Source: Vicugna pacos
Taxonomy: Eukaryota > Chordata > Mammalia > Artiodactyla > Camelidae
Assembly: GCF_048564905.1 (NCBI RefSeq)
Contig: NC_133004.1
Location: 45,549,105 to 45,613,104 of the forward strand
Direction: 5' to 3'
Length of the DNA: 64,000 nt
The first letter of the stretch is position 1, and every line of letters begins with the position of its first letter. Below the pieces are notes generated by a model. The model searched no databases. It saw nothing but the letters and a program-made list of their open reading frames with translations, and was not told where the DNA came from. This document shows positions 48,101-60,700 of the stretch, piece after piece. A program made the position numbers and the translations under genes.

Positions 48101-51100
48101 CAGCAGCACCCCCGACTATCTGACAGAAGCCATAAGAATGAGGAGGTCAAATCTCAGGCGTTCTGCCAGCCACGGTGAGCATGTTGATGGTGACATGGCC
48201 GCCACTGAGGAAGAGCGAGAGGAAGGGCTCTGGGGCTTGGGGGTGAGCTGTGACAGTGAGATCTGGGGTTCCATCTGTAGGAGTCTGCGGGTGTGCTGAG
48301 GACGGTAGCCCCTGAAGGTCCGTCCCGCCCCTGATGTGGGCGGGGACATCTTCCGGGGCTTCAGTGTGCCTGCCTCCTGACACTTGGGGTCCTATTTCAA
48401 TTTACTGGATAAGCAGTCTTAGAGATAAAAACTGTAAAGAGTACTAAAAAGCCCAAATCTCACCAGAAAGAGTTGGTTAGTTTTCATGTTTCTGTCCTCC
48501 TGTCTGGTGTTAAGCTGGGTGTTTCCTCCCTCGGCTGGCACTGCTTTTCCTGTCCGCCCCGTGGGAAGTGTGGAGACAGCGTGTCCCAGTGCCCGCAACA
48601 TCCCCTTGCTGCACCGGCCGCTGGCAGGGCCATTTTGGGCTTGTGTGTCAGAGTCCTGGCCCTTCAGGGATCACACGGCGCGGAGCGCCCCGCACACCGT
48701 CCGTTAGACGCGGGCGTGCTCGTCAGTGTGAGCGCATGTGTGTTTGTTTTTTTATTATGTTTGCTGTTTATCATATCACTTCCCCGTTAGACTCCCGTCT
48801 TTACTCCTTTACTATAATTAAGCCCCGAGTTCACATGTTTCATTTTCTCTTCCTTCATCTTTCTGGATTTCCTCACTTTTGGGGAAAGAGCACGATCAGT
48901 TTAAAAATGTGGAAATACTTTTGCTTTTCTTTTTTATTCTCCTTTAAAAAAAAAAAAGGGATAATGTTATTAACTTGCAGGTTTTCCTTAAGGTATAGCC
49001 CAGAACTCTTGCCTTTCAGACGGCCCTGTAAGAGGGCTGTGTTTCTCCCTGCAGGCTCCGTTCCTGGGACCCCCATCCACAGAGAGAAGGAGGACATGTA
49101 TGATGAGATCATCGAGCTGAAGAAGGTAGTGTTTCCAGCTTTTCTTTGTTGATTTTAAGCAGGAAAGCCTGCTAATGACAGTGGCTGGGAAGTCAGCATC
49201 CGTGCTGGGATTATCTGTGGGGAAAGAACACGCGGTTTGGAGGGACACCTGGGTCTGACGCCTGGCCTGGGGTCTGAGGAGCTGGGCGACACTGGCTAGA
49301 GGAAGGCCTCGCACCAGCGGCGGGCATGAGGGGCCGACGGTGGTTGGAGCCCACCTGCGCCCGGCCTGTCCGGCACGGTGGAGAGGACTGGGGTAGTCCT
49401 TGTGCGCCCTGAGGCTCGGCGTTGTGATAAGGTCACTGGGGGTGCTGTTACCAGAAACCTCCCGTGTGTGTAATTCTTTGGTGTTAACGGCACTGCGCAC
49501 GCCCGACCTCAGTGGGGCTCTGCAGGAGCCCCTGGATAGCTTACAGCTGTCATCTGGTGATGACCCGGAGACTCGGCGAGGTTAGGCGTCCAGCCGAGTT
49601 CAACCAGTAGCAGAACCGGGCTTTCTGGCGAGGCCCTCTGCCACCCGGGGCTGAGGCTCTTCTCGCTGACCCTTGCTGCTGCCCTCCCTGAAGCACCCGT
49701 GGCACTGCAGTTCATGATCACCACCCTCGTCACCTTCACCACCGCCAGGATTGCCGCCTGCTCTTTAATATCTGCACATACTCATGTGCCGCTGGGGGAG
49801 CGGCTGGGGCTCCCCCCACCGCCACGCTGGTCTGTGCACAGACCTGCCTTCCCCACCAGGCGAGCTGGACCTCGAGGGCTGCGATCAGTCTGGGCGGCAG
49901 GGGTTCGGCAGGGTGCTGGCGGCCAGCGTGCCCAGGGCCCGGTGAGGAGCCTGGCAACCGTCGCGCCTGAGCAGCGGGACACTGCCCTCTCCTGGGTCCA
50001 AGCATGCCCAGGGATGTGTAGCAGTGGAAGTCTTGCCCAAGGGGTCACTGCAGCCCCGTCTGGGGAGGTGTTCAGCGAACGTGGGGTGACTTTCCCCAGG
50101 GTGCCACAGGAGAATTCTTATCTGGGTTCGGAGACTGTACTGCGTGAGCTCAGAGTCCCTGAAACTGCGACTAATCCCCACAGCAGCACTCTCGGAAGGA
50201 GCTTTCCTGGGGCAGAAACAAGTCTCTGGGTAGCATCGTACTGACTTTATTCAAACGAAGTCAGCCTGAGCTTCTCAGTCCCGACAGAAGAGAGTTTTAC
50301 TTTCAACACTGTTGCTCCAGGATCTGGAGCGTCCAGGGTAGCTTTCCTCAAGCAAGTGATGCGTCGGTTTCCTGTTGAAAAACAGGGATGATAATAACAG
50401 TACCATTTCTCAGGGTTGTTGTGAGGGTTCGTAGACTAGCCCACGAAAGGGCGGTAGTGCCCTGCCTAACATGCAGTCCGAGGTCAGCCTGTCATACGCT
50501 CGCTGTGACACAATGGCAGCCTCCCAGGAAGTCACGATGCTAGGGCAGAGAGGCCCTGGCACCCTCACCCCGTCTCCTCCAGTGGTTACGCCTCACGTGA
50601 CAATTGTGCAATATCGAAACCAGGAGACTGATGTCGGGGTGCAGGGTGCATATGTAGTTCTGGGTCACATCATCTCATGTGTAGACCTGTGTAACCAGCA
50701 TTGCAGTCAAGACACATGATGGCCCTGACACCCCAGAGATGTCCTCATCCTGCCCCTTGATGTCACGCCCACCTCCCTCCCCACCCACCACCCCTCACTC
50801 CTGGAAACCACTGATTTTCCTCCATCTCTGGAATGTTGGCATCTTGACAGTGTCATGTAAATGGAGTCGTGTGGTGTGTGACCTCGGGCTTGTCTCCTTC
50901 CGTTCTTTCTCGTGAGGTCCATCCTGGCTGTCGCTTGTGTCTGTAGTTCCTCCCCCTCAGACTGTGTTACTGCCTACTGCCCACTGTGATATGTTGTATT
51001 TTTTAATGCATTTTTAATGCATTTTTTGGACCCGTGATTGTTTGGAATCGTGTTGTTTGGTTTCTAAGAGTTAAAGATTTTCCCGTTTTTGTTGTCGACC

Positions 51101-54100
51101 TCTAGTTTGACTCCACAGAATGCACTCAATAACCTCATTTCTTGGACGTTTGTTGAGGTTTGCTGTGTGGCCCACGATGTGGTCTGTCTACACGTGGGCT
51201 CCGTGGACATTTGGAGAGACGGGCATTCTGAGGCCGGGTGGAGCATTCCACGAATGTCCCTTGGCGCCTGTCGGTTGTTGGTGGTCTGAGTTCTTTCGTG
51301 CCCCTGCTGACCTTCTGTCCCGCTGCTCCATCAGTTGTTGGGAGAAGGGTGTTGATGTCTCCAATGTAATTGTGGGTTTCTTGGTTTCCCCTGTCAGCTC
51401 TGTCGGGTGTCACCTCACGTGTTTTCCAGCTCTGCTTGGTGGACACACATTTAGGACTGCTGTCTTGTTGGGGGCCGGACCCTTACAATCATTACGTAAT
51501 GTCCCATTCTGTTCGGTCAGTTTCCCTTCTCTGCTTTGTCTGATGTTAGTTCAGATTAACGATTTGATGAATGTTTTTTGATGAATGTTTCAATGGCATC
51601 TCTCTCTATCCTTTTACTTTCGAGTTTCTTACAGACAGCATGTGGATGGGTCACGCTTTTTCATCCGCTTTGCTAGTCTCCGTCTTCTGATTGGTTTGTT
51701 TGGATCGTTTACATTTAATGTAATTATTGGTATGTTAGTATCTAACTCGCCAATCTTGCTTTGTGTGTGACCTGGTCACCACTGGATGGTGAGAGTCCTG
51801 GCCCTCCAGTTGGCCTCCTCTGACACACCTTCCCCCACCCCCAGCCCCAGTGAGGAGGGGTGGGCACCTTGCTGCAGCCTGGCAGGCTGGGGTCCAGGCT
51901 CCCCAGCAGTGTTTCCTGCGCTCTTTCCCTGGGCCGGAGCAGTTACTGTACGTGCATTTTCTGCCTTGTTAGGCTGCCCCTTTTTGCCAGAGAGCAGAGG
52001 CTTTTCCTGTCCCTGCCCACTGCCTTGTCCAGCGTGGGCCCCTGCAGCAGCCAGGCCAGGGCATGCGAGGCAAAGGAGAACTGGAGGAGCCCCCTGCTTG
52101 TCGTTGTCTGGATCCTGAGGTCCCGGCTAGTCTTCCTCCTCCTCTCCACCTTTCCGAGTCTTCTTGTGTTTGCTTTACATGCAGTGACCGAGGTTTTTAG
52201 CTGTACTGAGCAGGAGGAATAGGGAAAAGTGAGTGTACTCCGTATTTCTGGAAGCAGAATTCCCATGACCGGATTTCTTCTCTTTCCTAATGACTGTGTA
52301 TTAACTGACTTACTCACTGAACACTCATCAAGAGCCAGGCATCTCTCCTGCCAACTGTGGGCATGTGGCTGGCTTTCCAGGCATCCCTCAGTGGGACGCA
52401 CACTTTGAATTGTCTTTTCAGTGGTGGCAGCTGGGTTTGTTCAGACATTCAGACTCTTCTGAGCACCACAAGCCCCTTGAAAGGAGAAGGACGCCTCCAA
52501 GATAACTGGCTAATTCGGGTGCGGGCCGATGCTGGAAGTGGGGTAACTGTAGCACTGGCCGACCTGTGCGGCCGTTTCCCCATGAGGCTTCTGAGCACGG
52601 TCTTAACCGTACACTTTCAGGTTGTGTGGCTTCACAGACAAGGAAAAGGCTTTTTCAAGTGAGGACATTGAAAACAAAACTTTGGAATACCCTAACCCTT
52701 CCATCACCATTTCATAAAAGGACTGTATGTGTCCAAAACAGTAGGAAGGACACAATTTCAAAATACAGGAGAGTTGTAAACATTAAATAAACTTCGTTTT
52801 GTGAAAAATTGATAGTCTTTCTTCTAAACTCACCACGGGCTGGTGAAAAATTCATCCACAGATAAGCGTTCGGGAACCATAGCTCGGACTAACTGAGCCT
52901 TAGTTGAGAAGAATTTTAAAAGGACATTAGACTATGATGAGGTGTGGTGTCAGAAACATGGGCTTTCCCACGCGGACGTGGAGAACACGTCGTGTTGGCA
53001 CCTTCCAGACTCGCTGCTGACAGGACTGATTTGTGGAGCAGCGTTTGCGGCTGGCGGGGGTGGGTGCTGTTGGCGCTTTGGGTGGCAGTTCCTAGCTGTG
53101 TGGGTGGTCCTGCCCCTAATGAGGCAGGTGACATCCAGACCTCCCTCACCCCCCCCGCCCCCGCACACACAGTGCCCTGATTGGGAACTAGACGGCTTTT
53201 AAAACGCCTCTCAACTCAGTGTCTCACTGGGTGTCTGTGTGCACGGTGTGTGTGTCCGTACGTGTGGTCCTTCTGTCCTTCAGTCATTACACATGCAGAA
53301 GAGTGATGTGGATCTGATGAGAACAAAGCTTCGGCGCTTAGAAGAGGAAAACAGCCGAAAGGACCGGCAGATAGAACAGCTCTTGGATCCGTCCCGGGTA
53401 GGTTCCTGGCCTCCGCGGCGGTGTCCAGATGCTGGTGGGGGGGGTGGGGGGGATGCAGGGCCCTCGGCCGACTCACGAGGGGGCGCTAAACCACACCTTG
53501 TCTTCATTTCTCCATCTGCTCACTGCAGGGCCCGGATTTTGTTCGGACTCTGGCAGAGAAAAGGCCTGACACTGGCTGGGTGAGTATAATCTCAGCAGAA
53601 CAGGTAACCTGTCCTCTGAAATCTGGTGTTAGAAGCAGCCTTTAGAGGAGTGGCAGGTTTCAGGAGGGGCTCAGGGGGGAGGCTAGTAGGCTTACCATTG
53701 GCCCAAAGGCTGCTGTAGGAAAGGGTCATCACAGAGGGGGACTGAAAAAAAACACATCAGACTTAACAGATGACACTGATTTAAAACAGGGAAACAAAGC
53801 AGGAATATAATTAGGGCCTTAAAACACATACGAACCCCTCTTGTGTGTTGTGTAATAATACATCACAGATTGAATGGAACAAAATTATGGAAAGTGGAAC
53901 CACTGTACCATAATGCCGTGGCAATAAACTATAGCAGTTGGAGAAAAACGTATCGCAATAAATCTCGTATGAGTCAAGGAAACACATGTTTATAAGAAAT
54001 CAAAAATGCTAAAAGAAAACCGGCAGGGATTCAACGTTGAGATCGTTGAACACAAAATCACATTAATGATGTGATTAATGGGTTTGAGAACATAAATTTA

Positions 54101-54727
54101 AAATTTACAATAAAACCCATAAGACTACAAAGGAAAGTGGGTCAGTGTAAGGGGGAGGGGGCAGAGGGCGGGCACTGCTGATGAACACAGCGGAGTTTTT
54201 CTCCAGAATATGCAACGAATCCCTGCAAATCGATAAGGAATAAAAGCGGTCTACTCTGAATAAAGGATTACAGCCTAGCTCTCTGCTGAAACAGCACAAA
54301 GTAAATGCTTAAGTGCTTGCGAACCAATCGATGTATTTCCACAATAAGTAGTTTTTAAATAACAGAACTCTTAAACGCTGTAGAGTTGTACAGTTTGCAC
54401 ATTGGACTTTTTGTCATGGGGACGTCAATTCCCATTTTTAAAATCAGGAAGCTGAGGTTGAGAGCTTTACCCAAACGGCTCACAGTGAGTGACCGTTAGC
54501 TCTGTGAAGGCCGGGACGATGTGACCGTGTGCAGTGACGATCTGTGACACTGTGCCTGCTGGTGGTTGAATAATGCTCTTTTTAGGACTATGTCTCAAGA
54601 AAGAAATCCAGTACAAGAAGCCATCTGCACAAGGATATTTATAGCTGTCCAGTTTAGGGGGAAACTTGAGGTGAAGCCAGTCACATTGGAATACCGCTGT
54701 ATCAAAACATGTTCCGAAAGACATTTT

Positions 54728-54765
<38 letters not shown>

Positions 54766-57700
54766 AAATAGCACAGCTACGTTTAGAAATGTCTATATGA
54801 TTAATTTGGTGAGGATGTAGAATTCTATAAATAATGAATGCTTGTACAGAGAAAAGGCTTTTTGCATTTTTGTTCTGATGCTGTGTTTTTTTTTAAATTA
54901 AAGTGGGTTAAAAGTAGACATTGTAGATCGCAAGGGTGGGGGCAGTTTTCCCTCTGCTGCCCTTTGCCAGACCTCTGCCCTGTGACGGAACGCTTGTGCT
55001 CGTCCTCATCTGCCCTGGAGAAGCACTTGCGTGTGCGCACAGGGAGTTTCCATTGAAGGGGCTTGTAGTAGCACAAACTGGTAACGTATCAGTATCTGTC
55101 AGCAGGGTGGGGAACTGGACCGTGTATGTTCCTGTCCTGGAAGGAGGACATAAGTCCGCAGGAACTGGCTGGGCAGAGTAGCAAGACAGTTTGTTGAGTG
55201 GAAAAAAAAATGCAGGTTGCAGAAAGATATGTGTGGGAGGATCCCACTTATGTAAACAGATGTACAAATGCCAGAATCTCTGTGGTTGTGCACACGTGTG
55301 TGCATGCGTAAGCTAAGGTCTATACACAAAGTTGATAATGACATTTAGTTGAGAGGGGTGAGGTCAAAGGCTGTAGTTTCATCTATAATTCTTTTTACAA
55401 GCAAATATATTCAAGTATTACTAGGATAACGAAAAACGACCTTAAAATCCAATTAAAAAGTTGTTTGACTGCTGAAGAAGAAAAAACGGGGTGTTCTTTG
55501 GGGAATATACGGGTGTTATCTCCCAGAGCCTGCACTAACGGAGCAGGAAGCAGCCGGGCGGGAGGGCCCTCAGGGCCGCCCTGGCCTGGGCCCCGCGGCC
55601 CGGCCGCCTCCAGCCCTGCTCCCTCCCCGCGCGGTGCTGTGGACCGAGTTGTCACGGGCCTCGGCTCCTGGGTTTTGTATCTAAACCCCAGTGTAGGTGC
55701 TGTCCCCCGTCCGCAGTGCGAGTGTGGAGTGGGCTGGAGGGGGAAGGCTGCAGCTTTGTGGGGGCACCCCCGTACCTCCGCTTACTCTCCACTCTGCTCT
55801 GGTGGGCGGGACGGCTGGCCCCCTCTCTCCTGGCTGCACCTGGAGCCTGGAAGAGACGCCGGCGAGTGAACGGGCAGGACTGGGGATGCTGCCCTGTCCG
55901 CCGGCAGGGGACACCCAACCCAGCCTGCGGACAGGGCGGTCTGCGTCTTGGGGGCGTTGGGGGGGACCGCAGGGACGGTCAGCTTGACGCGGTGGTGTCC
56001 CGTTGGCAGGTGATCAACGGGCTGAAGCAGCGGATTCTCAAGTTGGAGCAGCAGTGCAAGGAGAAGGACAGCACCATCAAGTACGGGGAGGCGGCGGGCG
56101 GGGCGGGGCGGGGCGGGGCGGGGCGTGGGCTGAGGCCGGCTGGGCCGCACGCATGCGCACACGCACGTGCACGCGCATCCTGCGGCTCTCACCACCCGCG
56201 TTCGCCGTCTCCGCAGCTGCAGCTGCGCTTCCCACGTCCATCCTCCGCCCACGTCCCTGTCCCAGCTTCACCTTTCTGCTCCCTCTTCCAGACGTCACCA
56301 AGGAACAGTGTTCCTTCTCCCTAATCCTTCCTTGTCCTGTTACGCTGGAGAAACGCTTTCCCTCCGTCGTCTTCTGTGACCACGTTTTACTCCGGCGTGA
56401 ACTTTAGGGACCTCGATGCGAGCCGTGAGCGCTCGGCCACGCGCTCGCCGGCTGCCTGTCTTTGCTGTGCGGTGCCCCACCTACCCTGGCGCTGTTTCTA
56501 GTGCTGCTACACAGACTCCTTTCCTGCTGTTGGGTCACCAAGGGAGAGTCTTTCCCCGCTGTGTCTGAGTTTATCTAAGGAAATCTACGTTTTCACTTTC
56601 TACTGCCCCGTGTACCCTCTTATACACTAGCTCTCCCTCCCTTTTGTCTCTGCTGAAATTGTCGGCTTTAAGCATTTATTGTTGGCTGGGCTTTTCTGGT
56701 TCAGATTGCTGCACTCGGTGACTTGACTTTCCTTTCTCTGTTAGAGCCTTGTGCCTAAAGTCTGTGAAAAGTTGAGGACAAGAACATCTCCCCACCTTCC
56801 CCAAAGATGACTTGTCCTGTCTAACCCTGAGGTCTTTCTCCATAGTTACTCCAGTTTTTAAAGACAGCCTCTTAAAGCAGAGACTGTCCCCTGGGAGTCT
56901 GTTACCTCAGCCTGGAAAGTGGCTGGTCCCACATGGAAGGGCCCTGTGGGGGCGGGAGTTCTCTCCTCATCCGTCTTGTGCAAGGCCTCCTGCCAGCTGA
57001 GGGCCGGCCCAGGCTCCCCCCACCCACCCAGCCGGCTCTCTTCCAAAGCCCGTCCTTGTCCGGTGTTCTGGGAAACACACTTCCTCCTGCTGTGCCTGGG
57101 AGTGCTGGCAGTCTGCCACGTTAACTCTGAACTTGGGTTTTCAGCAAACTGCAGACTGACATGAAGACTACCAACTTGGAGGAGATGAGGGTCGCCATGG
57201 AGACGTATTACGAGGAGGTGTGTGCCCTCTCGCCCAGAGCAGGGTGCGGGCTGGGAGAGTGCGGGAGGGTGCGTGCTGGCCTGGCTGCGTGCGCCGTGGG
57301 AACCTCCTCTGGTCCATCTCAGCTTGAACACAGCGCTTACCTGCTGCCCGGGCAGAAGCTGGGACTGAGCCCCGGGTTCTCAGAGGAAGGTCTCTGCTGG
57401 TCTCGTGTTGTATTTACTGCACTTTACCTTGATGTTTACAGACTCGTCGTCTCCAGACTCTCCTGGCAAGTTCTGAAACGACAGGGAAGACGTATGAGCC
57501 TCTCTTTGGGAGCCATGTTTTGTGGGTTGCCTTCCCGGTCAGCTGCCCTCAGTGGTGCAGGCCTTGCGTGGAGACCGCAGACACTGCCCAAAACTTAGGA
57601 GCAGCGCCCTGCTGTGTTCATGGCTAGAGCCGATGCTTCCCCCTGGGACGGTGCAGCTGTGGCCTCGCTACAGCCACGCGCTGACGCCGGACAGCGTGTT

Positions 57701-60700
57701 CCGCGCTCAAACTGCTTAACGTTTCCAGCAGAGCATTAGGAAACAGACCTAATTTCAAAGCAGACCTTCCTTCCAGGAAGGCACTTAGTACCAAGTATGA
57801 GTTCACCTTGCCACGCAGGTTTCCTAGGAGAGACAGCAGAGTTTCCTTATCTGGTCGATTTCCTGTACCCCTTGGCCCTTTCCGAGACGACATTGCGCTT
57901 TTAACAGACTCAGGATGGAGTGGCCACTGTCATAGATTTGGTTGTGGCCCCGGCCCCTGCAGTGAGTCGCTGACACTGCTGAGCACGGACACTGCCAGGC
58001 ACGCTCTCCCCTTTTTCTGTTTCCCCCTAGTCGTTTAGAATGGGGGTTGGCAAACTCTGTAAAGGGCCAGGCAGGAGTCACAGTCGATTCCCGTTGCTCC
58101 CGGAGTGGTCACAGCATTTCCGTCAGCCAGGCAGCATGAAACCTGCCGTTGTGTGTGTTCCTGTTGACGGACACCGTATTTCGTGTACATTGTTGGTTCA
58201 TCAACGCTGCATGCACGACCAGCTGCACTGTGACTCGGGCTGAACAAAGCTGGTCTAACACACATGTGTGGTTCCTCCTGAGTCACTTACTTTTAGTGAC
58301 TGCAAACTGCACTGCAAGGACCATTTAAAATGGTGAAACCGCCAACAGAGAGCACAAACGTGAGGCACCAGGTAGACCACGAAAACCACCCTACTGACAG
58401 CACAAGATCTGAGACCAGAGGTGCCCGCCCAGGGCTCAGACACACCTCCCCTCTGCCCGTGCCTCAGAGTGACCACAGAGGCACACAGCTGTCGATTTGG
58501 GGGTTACGAATACATGTTAGCGAGAAGGCGAATTTGCAGATTTGGAATCTATGAATAATGGGGTGCGACTATTTTAGACTTTGTGGAATAAGAGACAAAA
58601 TCAAAACTAGTATCTCGGTACGTTTGGAACAATAGAGACAAGAAATTTCCATGCATTTTTTAGTGGCACTATTTAAAACCGACTACTAATGGCTGGATGC
58701 AGTATTTTGCTACACGGGTTTGCTAATGAGGAGGGTTGGGGGGGATAACAGCTTCCCGTCTGGAGTTCAAAGTTAGTGTTCCCTGTTAAGCTGCAAACAT
58801 TAGTCTGCAGAAACTGCTCTGAGCCCCCAGGACATCACACGCCTACCCCTCAGTCTGGACGTGGATTGAGCCAGTTGAGGAACTCAGCCTTGGCCACTTG
58901 GTCTTGTTGCTCCTAGGCCTCCAGTGGAGAAGAAAATCGGCCTTAAAAAGCAGAAAAAAATGAGCAGTGCCTTCCTGAGCTTGTCCCGCAGCGTCCAGGA
59001 GCTCACAGAGGAGAACCAGAGCCTGAAGGAAGACCTGGACCGCATGCTGAGCAACTCCCCCACCATCTCCAAGATAAAGGGTACCTGCTTCCCAGAACCA
59101 CCAAGGTGGGGGCGGGGGGAGTAGATGCCAGCAGAGGGTCCATGTCCCATGCCCCCAGCGGGAAGATGTGGTGCCTGCCAGAGGGTCCCGGCCCTCCCTC
59201 CCTCCTTCCCTCCCAGCCACCAAGGCCTGTTTCACTGTCTGCAGATGCAGACCACTGGGCCACACTGCTTCAAAGTGTATTCCAAAACGTGGTGCTTTGT
59301 GCCAGGCACTGTTCTAGACACTGGAGGTAGAGTAGAAGGAACATGTGCGGATCCCCGAGGAGGTGCGTCCTAGCGGACAGAGGAGAAGCCAGCAGGTCAA
59401 ATGCGCGTGCGTCAGCTGGGAATAGTGCTGTGAAGCATAGTAACGGGAAGGAGGCAGCGGGTCAGGGGCTGTGGTGTGCACCTGTGATGGGGTCCGGGAA
59501 GGCCCCATGACACAGCAACAGCTGAGCACAGGCCTGGTGGGGAGGGACAGCCACGCCCACAGCGGGGGAAGGGCACTCCAGGCTGGGGAGCAGCGGGCAC
59601 AGAGGCCCTGAGTGTGCCTGGCAGGTTTGCAGGCCAGTGAGGCGGCCCCGTGCCCAGCCAGGTAGCGGTGGGAGTCGTGGCAATGAAGACAGAAGTGGGG
59701 GCAGGCGAGAAACAGGGCCTTGATGGTCACTCAAAGGACAGAGGGTTTGAGCAGAGGTGAGAAGTGTCTGACTTGTCTCTCAAGGACCCCCTCTTCTGAG
59801 CTGGGTGGACGCTGTGTGGGGGAGGGGGGACCGGGAAGACAAAAGCTTCCTCATGGTCCTTGTAGGGGCTGCTGTGGCCCAGACCAGGTGGCGCTGAGGG
59901 CTGAGAGATGGCCAGGTGCTCCATGCATTCGGAGATTGGGTGTGGCCTGTGAGACGGGGAGTCTCTCTGCAGTTTTTGTCTGAGCTCCTGAGAGGACAGA
60001 GGTGCCCTTGACTGCAGCGAGGGGGAACGGGGAGGGTCTGCGGGTGTCCTCTTCCAGGGCCCAGGGGGGTCAGACGCATCAGTGAGTCAGGGCAGGGCCT
60101 CGGCAGGAGAGAGAAAGCTGCGGGTCGTCAGGGGCCAGAGGGCCTGGTGAGAGTCAGACCCCGTAGTGAGTGGGCAGAGCGGAGGGGAGGGATCACACAG
60201 TGGTGCCCAGAGGGCAGAGGTGCTGGGGGCGTCTGGAAGGCCAGGGGAAGGAAGTGTTGGGGGGAAGATGTGCTGATGAGCCCAGGAGGATGAGGGTTGA
60301 GACTGGAGCTTTGGATTTGGCAGAGTGACCCCACCAGTGAGCTTCAGAAGGACCATCTTGATGGGCTGGTGGGGCCCTAGCCTGCTGGGGACAGAGTCAG
60401 GGGAGGGGTCACTCTGAGCATCGGGAGACCATTAGTGCCCATGACTGCAGGGAAGGGGATGGCTGTGTCACCCTGGAGCCGCCCTTTGCCACAGATCTGC
60501 TGGGTGTGGAGCTCCCGCCTTGCAGGGGCCAGCCAGTGGAGGGGAGCTGTCAGGCTGCGCTCCAGACAGGGGGTTGGGGGGGTCCTCGTGAAGGGGCCCC
60601 TCGGGAGGGCTGTACGAAGAGTGACCGTCCAACCCCGTTTGCCTTCAGGTTACGTGGAGTGGAGTAAGCCCCGGCTGCTCCGGCGGATCGCAGAGCTGGA

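Larger units (their letters stand above)
49126..53283 (+). other. IQCE: IQCE intron 6
   Basis: The largest intron after intron 1. It carries MIR-like pieces near 49.54-49.63 and 50.36-50.47 kb and a reversed L1 at 50.57-51.78 kb. No exon is visible. Confidence 0.6.
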
